Below, piece after piece: positions 1 through 12,061 of a DNA stretch of 64,000 bases. The notes under the pieces were generated by a model, which did not search any database, was not told the DNA's origin, and saw only the letters and a program-made list of their open reading frames with translations. The first letter of the stretch is position 1. The number at the start of each line of letters is the position of its first letter. The position numbers were made by a program, and so were the translations under genes. Source of the stretch: Anaeramoeba ignava (taxonomy: Eukaryota; Metamonada; Anaeramoebidae); assembly GCA_028826165.1 (NCBI GenBank), contig JAPDFW010000085.1, forward strand, positions 124,001 through 188,000, written 5' to 3'.

Positions 1-2223
1 TAAAATATCTTTCAACTAATTTTTCACTGATAATTTTGTGAAGATTTTCTGCTGAAAATTCTGCTACTTCTTTTCCTCCATGTCCATCAAAAATTCCAAA
101 ATATTCACTTTGTGTAAATTGGTAAATTGAATATGAACTATTTTCTTTGGATTCACTATCAATATTACTTTCACTAGGAATATTACTATTATCAATATTA
201 TTTTCATCATCAATATTATTTTCATCATCAATATTATTTTCATCATCTATATTATTTTCATCATCAATATTATTTTCATTATTTTCATTATTTTCATTAT
301 TTTCATTATTTTCATTATTTCCATTATCAATATTATTTTCATCTTCAATTTGCTTTAAATTCATTGATAATTCACGTGAAATTTGTTGTCTTTCATCCGT
401 TGATATTGTTTCTTGATCTTGTGTTGTTATTTGATTTATTTCTTGATCATATTCAGTTGTTTCTTCGCTTATATTATCATTAAAAGGTGATTTTTGAACT
501 TTTTTCTTATCAACAATTTTACTATCTAATTTACTTTCCATTTTTAATTTTGAGTCGTTTTCTTTTTGAGGAAATTTATTCAAAGGATTTGATTTAGAAA
601 ATTTTTTGAGACCTGCAAAATCAATACTTTCATTTTTTGATGATAATTTTTTTGCCTTTATTGGATTTTTGTTTTTGTTTTTGTTTTCAATTTTATCCTG
701 TATTTTCATTTTTGTAAGGAAAGATTGGATTCCAGTTAAAGAAAGATATTCACCATAAACTACAAGAGCATCTTCCATAGCCATTCTCCTTCCTTTCATT
801 GAAGAAGCTCCTATTCTAAATCTTGTTGAATATTGGATAATGAATTCCAAATTTGTTTTTCCAATTTGTTCTACTTTTTTTGGAGATCTTGATTGAATTA
901 TTTTGTATAAAGGTTGATATTGAGATTGAACTACCTTTTTATTTTTGTTCATGCTTTTATTTTTTTGACTTTCATTTTGATTTTGATTTTGATTTTGATT
1001 TTGATTTTGATTTTCGTTTTCGATGAGATTAATATTTTCAGTTTCAGTTTCCATTTCAATTGTATTTTGAGTTTCACTTTGAATTTCGCTTGTATTTGTA
1101 TTTTCATTTTCATTTTGACTTTTTATTTCACTTGTATTTGTATTTGATTTTTTTTCAATTTGATTTTGATTTTGATTTTCATTTTGTATTTCATTTTCAT
1201 TTTCATTTTCATTTTGTATTTCATTTTCATTTTCATTTGTGTTTTCATTTTTTATTTCATTTTCATTTATATTATTTTCATTTTCATTTAATTGATTGAG
1301 AGATTGATGGAACATTGTCAATTTGCGTTTAAATTTTCTTTGAAAAACTGATTCAAAAATATTCTCGAAAATTTGATGAACAATTGAATTTCTCTCAATA
1401 ATTTTCAGGATATCATTGATTTCATTTGAAGGAATTTGGGGATTATTATTAATATTCAAGGAAATTAATTTCGTATTTTTTTGGATTGATTCAAAAAGAT
1501 ATCCAAATCCTTTTGGGGTTATATCATTTGAACTAATATCCAAAACTTCCAAATCAGGATTATTTTCAATCAAATGAGCAATAATTATTGCTCCATCTTC
1601 TTTTAATTGTGTATTTGATAAAATGAGTGTTTTCAATTGATTTTTCACTTTTGGATTTGATATAATTGAATCAACAATAAGTCTCAATCCAATTCCTTTT
1701 ATTGGATTATTTGAAATATCAATATATTCAAGAAAATTATCAGTTCCTGTCAATTGAGAAAATGCTTTAATATTTTTTGCTGAAATGCAATTGTTTTTAA
1801 AAGATAATCCTGTTATCAACCGACTTTGTTGAAGTGAATCACTTAGATGCTTAAGATCATTTGGATTTAAATGTGTTTCTTTTAATCGGAAACAAATTTT
1901 CGTTGCATTTTTCTTTTTTCTAGCGCATTCTGTGAAAATTTTTTTTAATAACTTTTACAAAATAATTTGAATTTTGTTTAAAAAATTGTTTTTTGCTTTG
2001 TTTTGTTTTCTTTTTTTGTTTCAGTTAAATTTTTTATTACTTTTTTATTAATAACTTTTTTAGTTGTATTTGATGGTGAAGAATATGATTGATAAAATGT
2101 TATAAAGAATTTTCTTGCAGCTAAAAAAATTGTTTAAAATTTAAAATTTAAAAAATAAACAAAAAAATTTTTATGTATTTTTTTACCTTCATTTCTAATT
2201 TTTTTAACTGAATGATTTCCCAT
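1..2223 (-). CDS. LRR-PP2C family Ser/Thr phosphatase (partial, C-terminus beyond left edge)
   Basis: Exons on the minus strand are 2223-2187, 2120-2041 and 1951-1, joined in phase. The start codon at 2223-2221 gives MGNHSVKKIRNEG. Exon 3 opens with ribonuclease-inhibitor-type leucine-rich repeats (for example LEYIDISNNPIKGIGL and LEVLDISSNDITPKGF). A long N/E/Q-rich tract follows, then the first PP2C motif (RFRIGASSMKGRRMAMEDAL, about 770-835). The second PP2C motif, YFGIFDGHGG, is at about 75-104, near the left edge. PP2C enzymes are Mg/Mn-dependent Ser/Thr phosphatases, and the Asp of DGHGG binds metal. The two motifs are usually a few tens of residues apart; here about 220 residues separate them, largely low-complexity Lys/Ser/Asn/Glu sequence. 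The rest of the catalytic domain lies outside the window, so activity cannot be judged. Intron 2 ends at a non-pyrimidine AAAAG acceptor, chosen because it keeps phase and gives a natural LRR lead-in (KKIFTECARKKKNATKI). Confidence 0.85.
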
Positions 2224-2511
2224 ATTTTTTTTTGTGTTAATTAAGATAATCTTTATTATTATTATTTTTTTTAATTATTTATTAAAAAAACAAAGAAAAT
2301 AAAGAAAGAAAAAAAATGAAATTTTATTAAATAAAAAAACACAAAAATATTTTTTTCTCCTTTTAATTTTTTTTTCATTTTTTTTTTTCATTCTTTTTCC
2401 TAATTTTCTTTTTATTCTTTCTTTTTTTTTTCCTTTTTATAACAAAAAAGAAAACAATTTTTATTTGTCTGTTATATTTTTTTTCACTTTACTTTAATTA
2501 TTCTTTTTTAA
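2224..2511. promoter_or_regulatory. Divergent intergenic promoter region between PP2C and RhoGEF genes
   Basis: This 288-bp spacer separates two divergent start codons. It is almost pure A/T homopolymer runs. On the plus strand, 2367-2400 holds T-runs broken by TCATT, ahead of the RhoGEF start. On the minus strand the same motif (read as AAAAAAATGAAA at about 2309-2322) precedes the PP2C start. Both occurrences match the motif seen upstream of other starts in this window. No TATA box can be singled out in such AT-rich DNA. Confidence 0.4.
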
Positions 2512-5500
2512 ATGAGTTATCCAGAATTTTATTTTGAATCAATAAAAATTCAAAAAGTATTTCGAGGTTATCTTTCTCGGAAATTTGTTTTATCTGGTGC
2601 GAAAATCAAAACTGATTAAATTTACAAATTCATTTACAAATTCATTTACAAATTCAAATATAATTTTATTTATAATTTTAATTATAAATTCATTTATAAA
2701 TTCATTTATAATTTAATTTATAATTTAATTTATAATTTAATTTACAATTTAATTTATAATTAAATTTATAATTTAATTTATAATTTTATTTATAATTTTA
2801 TTTACAATTTAATTTATAATTTTATTTATAATTTAATTTATAATTTAATTTATAATTTTATATATAATTTTATTTATAATTTAATTTATAATTTAATTTA
2901 TAATTTAATTTATAATTTTATTTATAAATTCATTTATAATTTCATTTATAATTTTATTTATAATTTAATTTATAATTTGAATTTATAATTTTATTTATAA
3001 TTTTTAATTTATAATTTTAATTTATAATTTTATTTACAATTTATTTTATTTACAATTTAATTTATAATTTTATTTACAATTTTATTTATAATTTTATTTA
3101 TAATTTTATTTATAATTTAATTTATAATTTTATTTATAATTTAATTTATAATTTAATTTATAATTTAATTTATAATTTAATTTATAATTTTATTTATAAT
3201 TTTATTTATTTATTTATTTATAATTTTATTTATAATTTTATTTATAATTTAATTTATAATTTAATTTATAATTTTATTTGTAATTTTATTTATAATTTTA
3301 TTTTAATTTTATTTATAATTTTATTTATAATTTTATTTATAATTTTATTTATAATTTTATTTATAATTTTATTTATAATTTTATTTATAATTTTATTTAT
3401 AATTTAATTTAATTTACAATTTAATTTATAATTTTATTTACAATTTAATATATAATTTTATTTATAATTTAATATATAATTTTATTTACAATTTTATTTA
3501 TAATTTAATTTATAATTTTATTTACAATTTAATTTATAATTTAATTTACAATTTAATTTATAATTTAATTTATAATTTAATTTATAATTTAATTTATAAT
3601 TTTATTTATAATTTAATTTATAATTTAATTTATAAATTAATTTATAATTTTATTTATAATTTAATTTATAATTTAATTTATAATTTAATTTACAAATTCA
3701 TTTACAATTTAATATATAATTTTATTTATAATTTAATTTATAATTTTAATTTATAATTTTATTTATAATTTAATTTATAATTTTATTTATAATTTAATTT
3801 ATAATTTTATTTATAATTTAATTTATAATTTTATTTATAATTTTATTTATAATTTAATTTATAATTTTATTTATAATTTTATTTATAATTTTATTTATAA
3901 TTTTATTTATAATTTCATTTACAAATTCATTTTTATAATTTTATTTATAATTTTATTTATAATTTTATTTATAATTTTATTTATAATTTTAATTTATAAT
4001 TTTATTTTATAATTTAATTTATAATTTAATTTATAATTTTATTTATAATTTAATTTATAATTTTATTTATAATTTAATTTATAATTTTATATATAATTTT
4101 ATTTATAATTTTATTTACAATTTAATTTATAATTTAATTTATAATTTTATTTTTATAAATTCATTTATAATTTCATTTATAATTTTATTTATAATTTAAT
4201 TTATAATTTAATTTATAATTTTATTTATAATTTTATTTATAATTTAATTTATAATTTTTATTTATAATTTTATTTATAATTTAATTTATAATTTTATTTA
4301 TAATTTTATTTACAATTTAATTTATAATTTTATTTACAATTTTATTTATAATTTTATTTATAATTTTAATTTATAATTTTATTTATAATTTAATTTATAA
4401 TTTAATTTATAATTTTATTTATAATTTTAATTTAATTTAATTTAATTTACAAATTCATTTACAATTTAATATATAATTTTATTTATAATTTAATTTATAA
4501 TTTAATTGATAATTTTATTTATAATTTAATTTATAATTTAATTTATAATTTTAATTTATAATTTTATTTATAATTTTATTTATAATTTTATTTATAATTT
4601 AATTTATAATTTAATTTATAATTTTATTTATATTTTATTTATAATTTATTTATAATTTTATTTATAATTTTATTTATAATTTTATTTATAATTTAATTTA
4701 TAATTTTATTTATAATTTTATTTATAATTTTATTTATAATTTTATTTACAATTTTATTTATATTTTTATTTACAATTTTATTTATAATTTAATTTATAAT
4801 TTTATTTATAATTTTATTTATAATTTTATTTATAATTTAATTTATAATTTTATTTATAATTTAATTTATAATTTTAATTTATAATTTAATTTATAAATTT
4901 ATTTATAAATTCATTTATAATTTAATTTATAAATTCATTTATAATTTTATTTATAATTTTATTTATAATTTTTATTTATAATTTTATTTATAATTTTATT
5001 TATAATTTTATTTATAATTTAATTTATAATTTTATTTACAATTTTATTTATAATTTTATTTATAATTTTATTTACAAATTCATTTTATAATTTTATTTAT
5101 AATTTAATTTATAATTTTATTTATAATTTTATTTATAATTTAATTTATAATTTTATTTATAATTTTATTTATAATTTTATTTATAATTTAATATATAATT
5201 TAATTTACAATTTTATTTATAATTTAATTTATAATTTTATATATAATTTTATTTATAATTTTATTTGTAATATTATTTATAATTTTATTTGTAATTTTAT
5301 TTATAATTTTATTTATAATTTTATTTATAATTTTATTTATAATTTTATTTATAATTTTATTTATAATTTTATTTATAATTTTATTTATTTATTTATTTAT
5401 AATTTTATTTACAATTTTTATTTATAATTTAATTTATAATTTTATTTATAATTTTTATTTATAATTTTATTTATAATTTTATTTATAATCTTATTTATAA

Positions 5501-8500
5501 TTTTATTTATAATTTTATTTATAATTTTATTTATAATTTAATTTATAATTTAATTTATAATTTTATTTATAATTTTATTTATAATTTTATTTATAATTTT
5601 ATTTACAATTTTATTTATAATTTTATTTATAATTTTATTTACAATTTAATTTATAATTTAATTTATAATTTAATTTATATTTTTATTTATAATTTTATAT
5701 ATAATTTTGTTTATAATTTTATTTATAATTTTATTTATAATTTAATTATAATTTTATTTACAAATTCAAATATAATTTAATTTATAATTTTATATATAAT
5801 TTAATTTATAATTTTATTTATAATTTTATTTATAATTTAATTTATAATTTTATTTATAATTTTATTTATAATTTAATTTATAATTTAATTTATAATTTTA
5901 TTTATAATTTAATTTATAATTTAATTTATAATTTTATTTATAATTTAATTTATAATTTTATTTATAATTTAATTTATAATTTTATTTATAATTTAATTTA
6001 TAATTTAATTTATAATTTAATTTATAATTTAATTTATAATTTTATTTACAAATTCAAATACAATTTAATTTATAATTTAATTTATAATTTTATTTATAAT
6101 TTAATTTATAATTTTATTTATAATTTTATTTATAATTTTATTTATAATTTAATTTATAATTTAATTGAAAAAATAAATAGATCAATTTTCCAAAGAAAGA
6201 AACAAAAATCATTTTATTCAAGAATTAATTTTAACAGAAAAAAATTATGTAAATCATTTAAGATTGATTATTGAAATATTTCTGATACCAATTCAGAAAA
6301 AAAAGATATTAAGTGAAGCAGCAATTAAAGCTATATTTTCGGAAGTACAACCAATATATGAACTAAACAAACGACTATATGATAAATTATCAGCTCGAAG
6401 ATATGATCTTCAAAAAACATCTTTTGGTGATGTTTTTCTTGAATTTGTTCCCTTTATGCGTTTTTATAGTGTTTATGTTAATAATTATAATACTTCAATG
6501 ACTACCTTTTCTGAATCTTTATCCAATCATAAATTTTCTAAATTTTTACAACAAGCTTATGCAAATTCTCAACTTGATAAATTAAGTTTACCTTCTTTAT
6601 TAATTACTCCTGTTCAAAGAATTCCTCGTTATGTTCTTCTTGTTGAAGTATTTTAATTTCACTTTAATTTTAATTTTAATTTTAATTTTAATTTTAATTT
6701 TAATTTTAATTTTAATTTTAATTTTAAATTTTAATTTTGATTTTAATTTTAATTTTAATTTTGATTTTAATTTTGATTTTTAATTTTAATTTTAATTTTA
6801 ATTTTAAATTTACTTTTAATTTTAATTTTGATTTTAATTTTTAATATTAATTTTAATTTTGATTTTAATTTTAATTTTAATTTTAATTTTAATTTAGGGA
6901 ATTGTCAAAAATACAGATCCAAAAAATCCTGATTATGAATTATTTTCAAAAGTTCATAAAGAAATTCAAGGAATTGCCACAGAAGTTAACAAAAAGAAAG
7001 AAGAATATGAAAATATGGAAAAACTTATAGAAATACGAGATTTAATTCGAGATTTTGTATTTACTCAATTAATTACAAAATTAAAAAATTAAAAAATTAA
7101 AAAATTACAAAATTAAAAAATTAATTTGATAATTAAAGGATGTAATGACAAAAACAGGAAGAAAATTTATTTTACAAGGACCATTATTTCTTGAAGGATC
7201 AAAAAAACCAGATAAAGGATGGGGATTTTTGTTTAATGATTGCCTTCTTTTAACAACAAAAGGAGGTGATAATAAATATACAACAAAATTATGTATTAAA
7301 CTTCATGAAGTAACATTAAAAGTGAATTCAAGTGTGGATTGTATATTATCAAGTCGAACTAAATCACATTCAATTTGTTCAAATGATTCAGGTTTCTTTA
7401 AAAATATGATGAAAAATATAAGACTTGCTATTAAAGAAACAAAATCTGTTCATTATGGTAATTTATAATATTTATATTATTTATATTATTTATAATATTT
7501 ATAATATTTATAATATTTATAATATTTATATTATTTATATTATTTATATTATTTATATTATTTATAATATTTATAATATTTATAATATTTATATTATTTA
7601 TAATATTTATAATATTTATAATATTTATATTATTTATATTATTTATATTATTTATATTATTTATAATATTTATAATATTTATATTATTTATATTATATTA
7701 TTTATATTTATATTTATAATATTATTTATATTATTTATATTATTTTATTTATTTATTATAATTATATTATATTTATATTATTTATAATATTTATATTATT
7801 TTATTTATTTTTAATATTTATAATTATTTTATTTTTTATAAAATTATTTTATAAATTTTTCATTTATTTTATTTATTTATTTAAAATTTATAATTTCAAA
7901 ATAAATTTATAAAATATTATTTTAATATTTTATATTATTTATGAATTTTTAAAATTTTATAATTTTATAATATTTATAAATTTATATTTATAATTTATAT
8001 TATTTATATTATTTATATTATTATTTATAATATTTATAATATTTTTAATATTTATATTATTTGTAATATTTATATTTATTTATAATATTTATATTATTTA
8101 TAATATTTTTTAATATTTTATTTTATTATTTATAATTATTTATAATATTTATAATTTTATATGATTTTATAATATTTATATAATATTTTATATTATTTAT
8201 ATTATTTATAATATTTATATTATTTATATTATTTATAATATTTATAATATTTGTAATATTAAAATATTTGGATAATATTTTTATATTATTTATATTATTT
8301 ATATTATTTATATTATTTATATTATTTATAATATTTATAATATTTATAATATTTATAATATTTATATTATTTATAATATTTATAATATTTATAATATTTA
8401 TATTATTTATAATATTTATATTATTTATATTATTTATATTATTTATAATATTTATAATATTTGTAATATTTATAATATTTATAATATTTATAATATTAAT

Positions 8501-11500
8501 ATTATTTATAATATTTATAATATTTATAATATTTATATTATTTATATTATTTTTATTTAGATTCTATTAACTGGAAATTTGTTCCGGTTAAAGGATTAAA
8601 GCCAAAACCTATTTCAAAACACCAATCATGTCTTTTTAATAATAAAATGTATGTTTTTGGTGGAGAAATTAAAGAGAATGATAAAATTAAAAAACTCAAT
8701 TCCATTTATGAATTTGATCTAAGTAAGAAAATCTAAAAAATTAAAATTGGAAAAAAATCAAATTATTTATGCTTATTTTATTTATTCAAGTATCTAAAAC
8801 TTGGCAATTAATCCAACCAAAGGGAATTATTCCTGAAGAAAGAAGTTGGCATACAATGTCAAAAATTGGATATTTATTTTATGTTTTTGGAGGAGAAGGA
8901 AATAATGATAAATTTAATGATCTTCATATTTTTGATCCAAGTAAAACGAAATTAATATCAATTTAAAAATTAAAATCAATTTAAAAATTAAAATCAATTT
9001 AAAAATTAAAATCAATTTAAAAATTAAAATCAATTTAAAAATCAATTTAAAAATCAATTTAAAAATCAAAATCAATTTAAAAATTAAAATCAATTTAAAA
9101 ATCAATTTAAAAATTAAAATCAAAATCAAAATCAAAATCAAAATCAAAATCAAAATCAATTTAAAAATCAATTTAAAAATTAAAAATCAATTTAAAAATT
9201 AAAATCAAAAATATTAAGTTGAATTTGAATGGAAATTACCAACAAATATATATGGAGATCTTCCATGTACACGTTCTGGACATTCATCAAGTGTAATTGG
9301 AGATCAAATGTGGATTATGGGAGGACGTTCAATTAGTGGAGATTTTTTGAATGATTTATATTGTCTTGTAACAACACCAACATATGAATGTACTTGGTAT
9401 CCAGTTGAATATACAGGACAAACTCCTCATCCTAGAGCTTGGCATACTGCAACATTTTTTGATTCTCAACTTATTATTATTGGTGGAAGTTATTATACAA
9501 AATATTATAATGATGTTTGGGTTTATGATATTGGTATTTTTATTATAATTTATTGTTTGTTTTTTTAATTCTTAAATTTTTCATTTGTTTTTTTCTTTTG
9601 GAAAGATTCAAATAATTTTTATGAAGCTGATATTGGAGGAGTTACTTTAAAACCAAGATTTGGTCATTCAGGTAAATCAAATCAAAATTAAATCAAAATT
9701 AAAATCAAATTAAATCAAATAAAAATTAAAATCAAAATTAAATCAAATCAAAATTTAATCAAAATCAAATTCAAAATCAATTCAAATTTAAATCAAAATA
9801 AAATCAAATTAAAATCAAATCAAAATCAAAATTAAATCAAAATCAAAATTAAATCAAAATCAAAATTAAATCAAAATCAAAATCAAAATTAAATCAAAAT
9901 CAAAATTAAATCAAAATCAAATCAAAATCAAAATCAAAATTAAAATTAAATCAAAATCAAATCTAAATCAAAATTAAAATTAAATTAAATCAAAATCAAA
10001 ATTAAATCAAATCAAAATCAAATTAAAATCAAAATCAAAATCAAAATCAATTTAAAAATCAAAATCAAAATAAATTTAAAAATCAATTTAAAAATTAAAA
10101 TTAAAGCAAGTATTGTTGGTGATAGAATTTGGGTAATCGGTGGTCAAACTGCACTTGAATTTTTCACAGAAACAATTGTTCTTGATTTCAATCAAGCAAA
10201 ATGGGTTTTTGTTAATGAATTAGGAGACGCACCAGCAGTAATTTCTAAACACACATCACTAACAATCGAAGAAGATAATCAAGAAAGAGTCATGGTATTT
10301 GGAGGATCAAGCTACAATTATTCAAATGAAATTTATATAATGGATCCCAATTTCAAAAAACTCAACTTTAGAGTTTTTTCTCATGATTTTGGAATGGAAA
10401 ATAGACTTATCCATAAGAAAATTGAAGGAATAAGCACAACACAAACACAAATGAATTTAATGAACCAAAATAATCAAGATCCAAATTTTGATCCAAATTT
10501 GGATATGAATTTTGATATGAATTCAAACACCAAAAATAGAAATCAAATTTCCAAAAAAAATTCATATAGATTAGAACATTCAGAAACTGAAATAAATTCA
10601 AGAAATACAGAAGAAAACAAACCAAAACTCCACCCACTCCAAAAAGCAGAAAGCTTAACAACCACACCCAAAAATATATATCGAGGAAAAAAAATACCCA
10701 GAAGAGCACTAAAAGGGAATTATGCCCCAAAATATGAGATGCATAAATTTGAACAGAGAACTTCTTTTTCCCCGCCTGATGTTTCTCGACCCAAAACTGT
10801 TTATTATGCTCAAGCATTCAATTTCCCAATTCCTAAGCAAAGACATTCTCTTCTTGCTCAGGACACCAAAACTAAAAAACGCGGCAAAGGACGCAAAAGA
10901 AGAGTCTCACGATTTTCTCATCATTTCCAGATCCTCACTTTGTTTAATCGCCCCAAAAGAGATCCACCTTTGCTTGAGAATCCAGAAAAAGACAACGAAC
11001 CAAAAACTCCAATTGGGGAAAAAAATGTTTCAAAAACTTTGAACTGGCCAAAAATAAAAAAATTCACTAAGCCAAATTCTCTTCCTAATTCCAAAGAGAA
11101 AAGTCATTCAAAAAGAAGAATGAAGTTCAACACTTTGACCGGTTTTATTGAAAATCCACAGCTTTTGTTCAAACAAGTTCGAATCTGGAATAAAAAAGCT
11201 GAAGATCAAAAAAATAAATCAGAAAAAGTGTTTGAAATTTTAGAAAATAAAAAAGATGAATTATTGAAACTGCAAGAAAAGTTTCATATGAACGAAAAGA
11301 AAAAACCACCTCCAAGACCAGAAAAACGAATGATTGGTTTAAAAATTAGAATTAAATTAATTTCCAAAAATTCTTTAGTCCGCATTATTCAAATTCAAAA
11401 ACCTTTTACTTTAGATAATTTAATTACAAAATTCAAACATGAAACTTTATATTTTTTGAATGAAAAACAAGAAAAGGAAATTTTAACTGAAACTTCTTTT

Positions 11501-11563
11501 GGATTCTTATTTAATTCTTATTTAAATAAGGAGATTCATATTATTCGCATTTATACAAATTAA
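2512..11563 (+). CDS. IQ-RhoGEF (DH-PH)-kelch multidomain protein
   Basis: Nine exons: 2512-2596, 6181-6647, 6898-7056, 7139-7457, 8561-8722, 8791-8940, 9219-9533, 9606-9671 and 10107-11563. All junctions are in phase, giving about 1,059 residues. An IQ motif (IQKVFRGYLSRK, residues 13-24) suggests calmodulin or light-chain binding. A Dbl-homology domain spans about 40-237, with CR1 (IQELILTEKNYVNHL) and CR3 (LPSLLITPVQRIPRYVLLVE). A PH domain spans about 240-345 (FILQGPLFLEG...WGFLFNDCLLL). Six kelch repeats follow, about 345-660, each with a diglycine strand (YVFGGE, YVFGGEG, WIMGGR, IIIGGS, WVIGGQ, MVFGGS), enough for a six-bladed propeller. The C-terminus is basic and disordered, then ends in about 85 ordered residues that could be PB1-like (KIRIKLISKNSLVRIIQIQ). 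DH-PH proteins load GTP on Rho GTPases. Donor 1 (GTGCGA) is the weakest junction. Confidence 0.85.
2597..6180 (+). repeat. 3.6-kb intron 1 of RhoGEF filled with TTTATAATTTAA array
   Basis: The intron is almost entirely an 11-12-bp unit alternating TTTATAATTTTA and TTTATAATTTAA, with rare ACAATT or AAATTCA variants. The plus strand has only a few GT dinucleotides and no AG that I can see until the acceptor AAATAAATAG at 6171-6180. No exon-like sequence is visible inside. Confidence 0.9.
6648..6897 (+). repeat. RhoGEF intron 2, TTTTAA hexamer array
   Basis: This 250-bp intron has donor GTATTT, a run of TTTTAA with occasional TTTTGA units, and acceptor AATTTAG. It interrupts the DH domain directly after the CR3 helix in phase 0. 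Confidence 0.85.
7458..8560 (+). repeat. 1.1-kb RhoGEF intron 4 with TATTTATAA-type array
   Basis: Donor GTAATT and acceptor TTTTATTTAG bound an array of TATTTATA(A/T) nonamers. The centre (about 7,800-8,250) is less regular. It lies between the PH domain and the first kelch blade. Long apparent ORFs of repeated Ile/Tyr/Phe inside it are artefacts of the repeat. Confidence 0.85.
8941..9218 (+). repeat. RhoGEF intron 6, AATCAATTTAAAA array
   Basis: This 278-bp intron, donor GTAAAA and acceptor ATTAAG, is made of AATCAATTTAAAA and AAAATC units. The plus strand contains no internal AG after the donor region until the acceptor. Confidence 0.8.
9672..10106 (+). repeat. RhoGEF intron 8, AAATCAAAATTA array
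   Basis: The intron has donor GTAAAT and acceptor ATTAAAG. The interior is AAATCAAAATTAAATC-type units, with G essentially absent from the sense strand. It splits kelch blade five in phase 1, as do the other kelch-region introns. Confidence 0.8.
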
Positions 11564-11682
11564 AAACAAAAACAAAAGCAAAAATTAATTGAAAATTTTT
11601 TTTTTATTTTTTATTTTTTTATTTTTTATTTAAGATCAAATGAGAAAATTAAATAAAACAAAAAAATAAATAAAAAGAGAAA

Positions 11683-11790
11683 GGGGAAATTCCACAAAAA
11701 AAAACAACAAAAAAAAGAATTTTAATTTTTATTTTAATTTTAATTTTAATTTTATTAAATTAAATTTAAATTGTTTTTGTGGAATTTCCT
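11683..11790. terminator. Inverted repeat between convergent genes
   Basis: GGAAATTCCACAAAAA at about 11685-11700 is exactly reverse-complementary to TTTTTGTGGAATTTCC at about 11774-11789. The 16-bp arms flank a T/A-rich loop of roughly 73 bp. The element sits between the 3' ends of the RhoGEF gene (+) and the N/Q-rich gene (-). A role in 3'-end formation or insulation is inference. The rest of 11564-12061 is homopolymer-rich A/T with no gene. Confidence 0.5.
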
Positions 11791-12061
11791 CAAAATTAAA
11801 TTAAAAAAAAATAAAAAAAATAAAAAATAGCAAAACAATTTAAAAAAAAGTTGAATTAGTAAAAAAAAATAATAAATAAAAATTAAAAAAATAAAGATAA
11901 TTTTTGTTTAAATTTTATTTTTAAAACAGAAAGAGAAATAAGAAAAAAGAAAAAAGAAAACTTTTTTGGAAGATCAAGTTATTTAAAAGTTTTTTCATTG
12001 ATTAAAAAGAAAAAAGAAAAAAGAAACAAGAAACAAACTAAAAATTACTGATCAATCGTTT

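Noticed and set aside
7425-8570. ORFs of repeated Ile/Tyr/Asn and Ile/Leu/Phe
   Set aside because: They lie inside RhoGEF intron 4 and only translate the TATTTATAA array.
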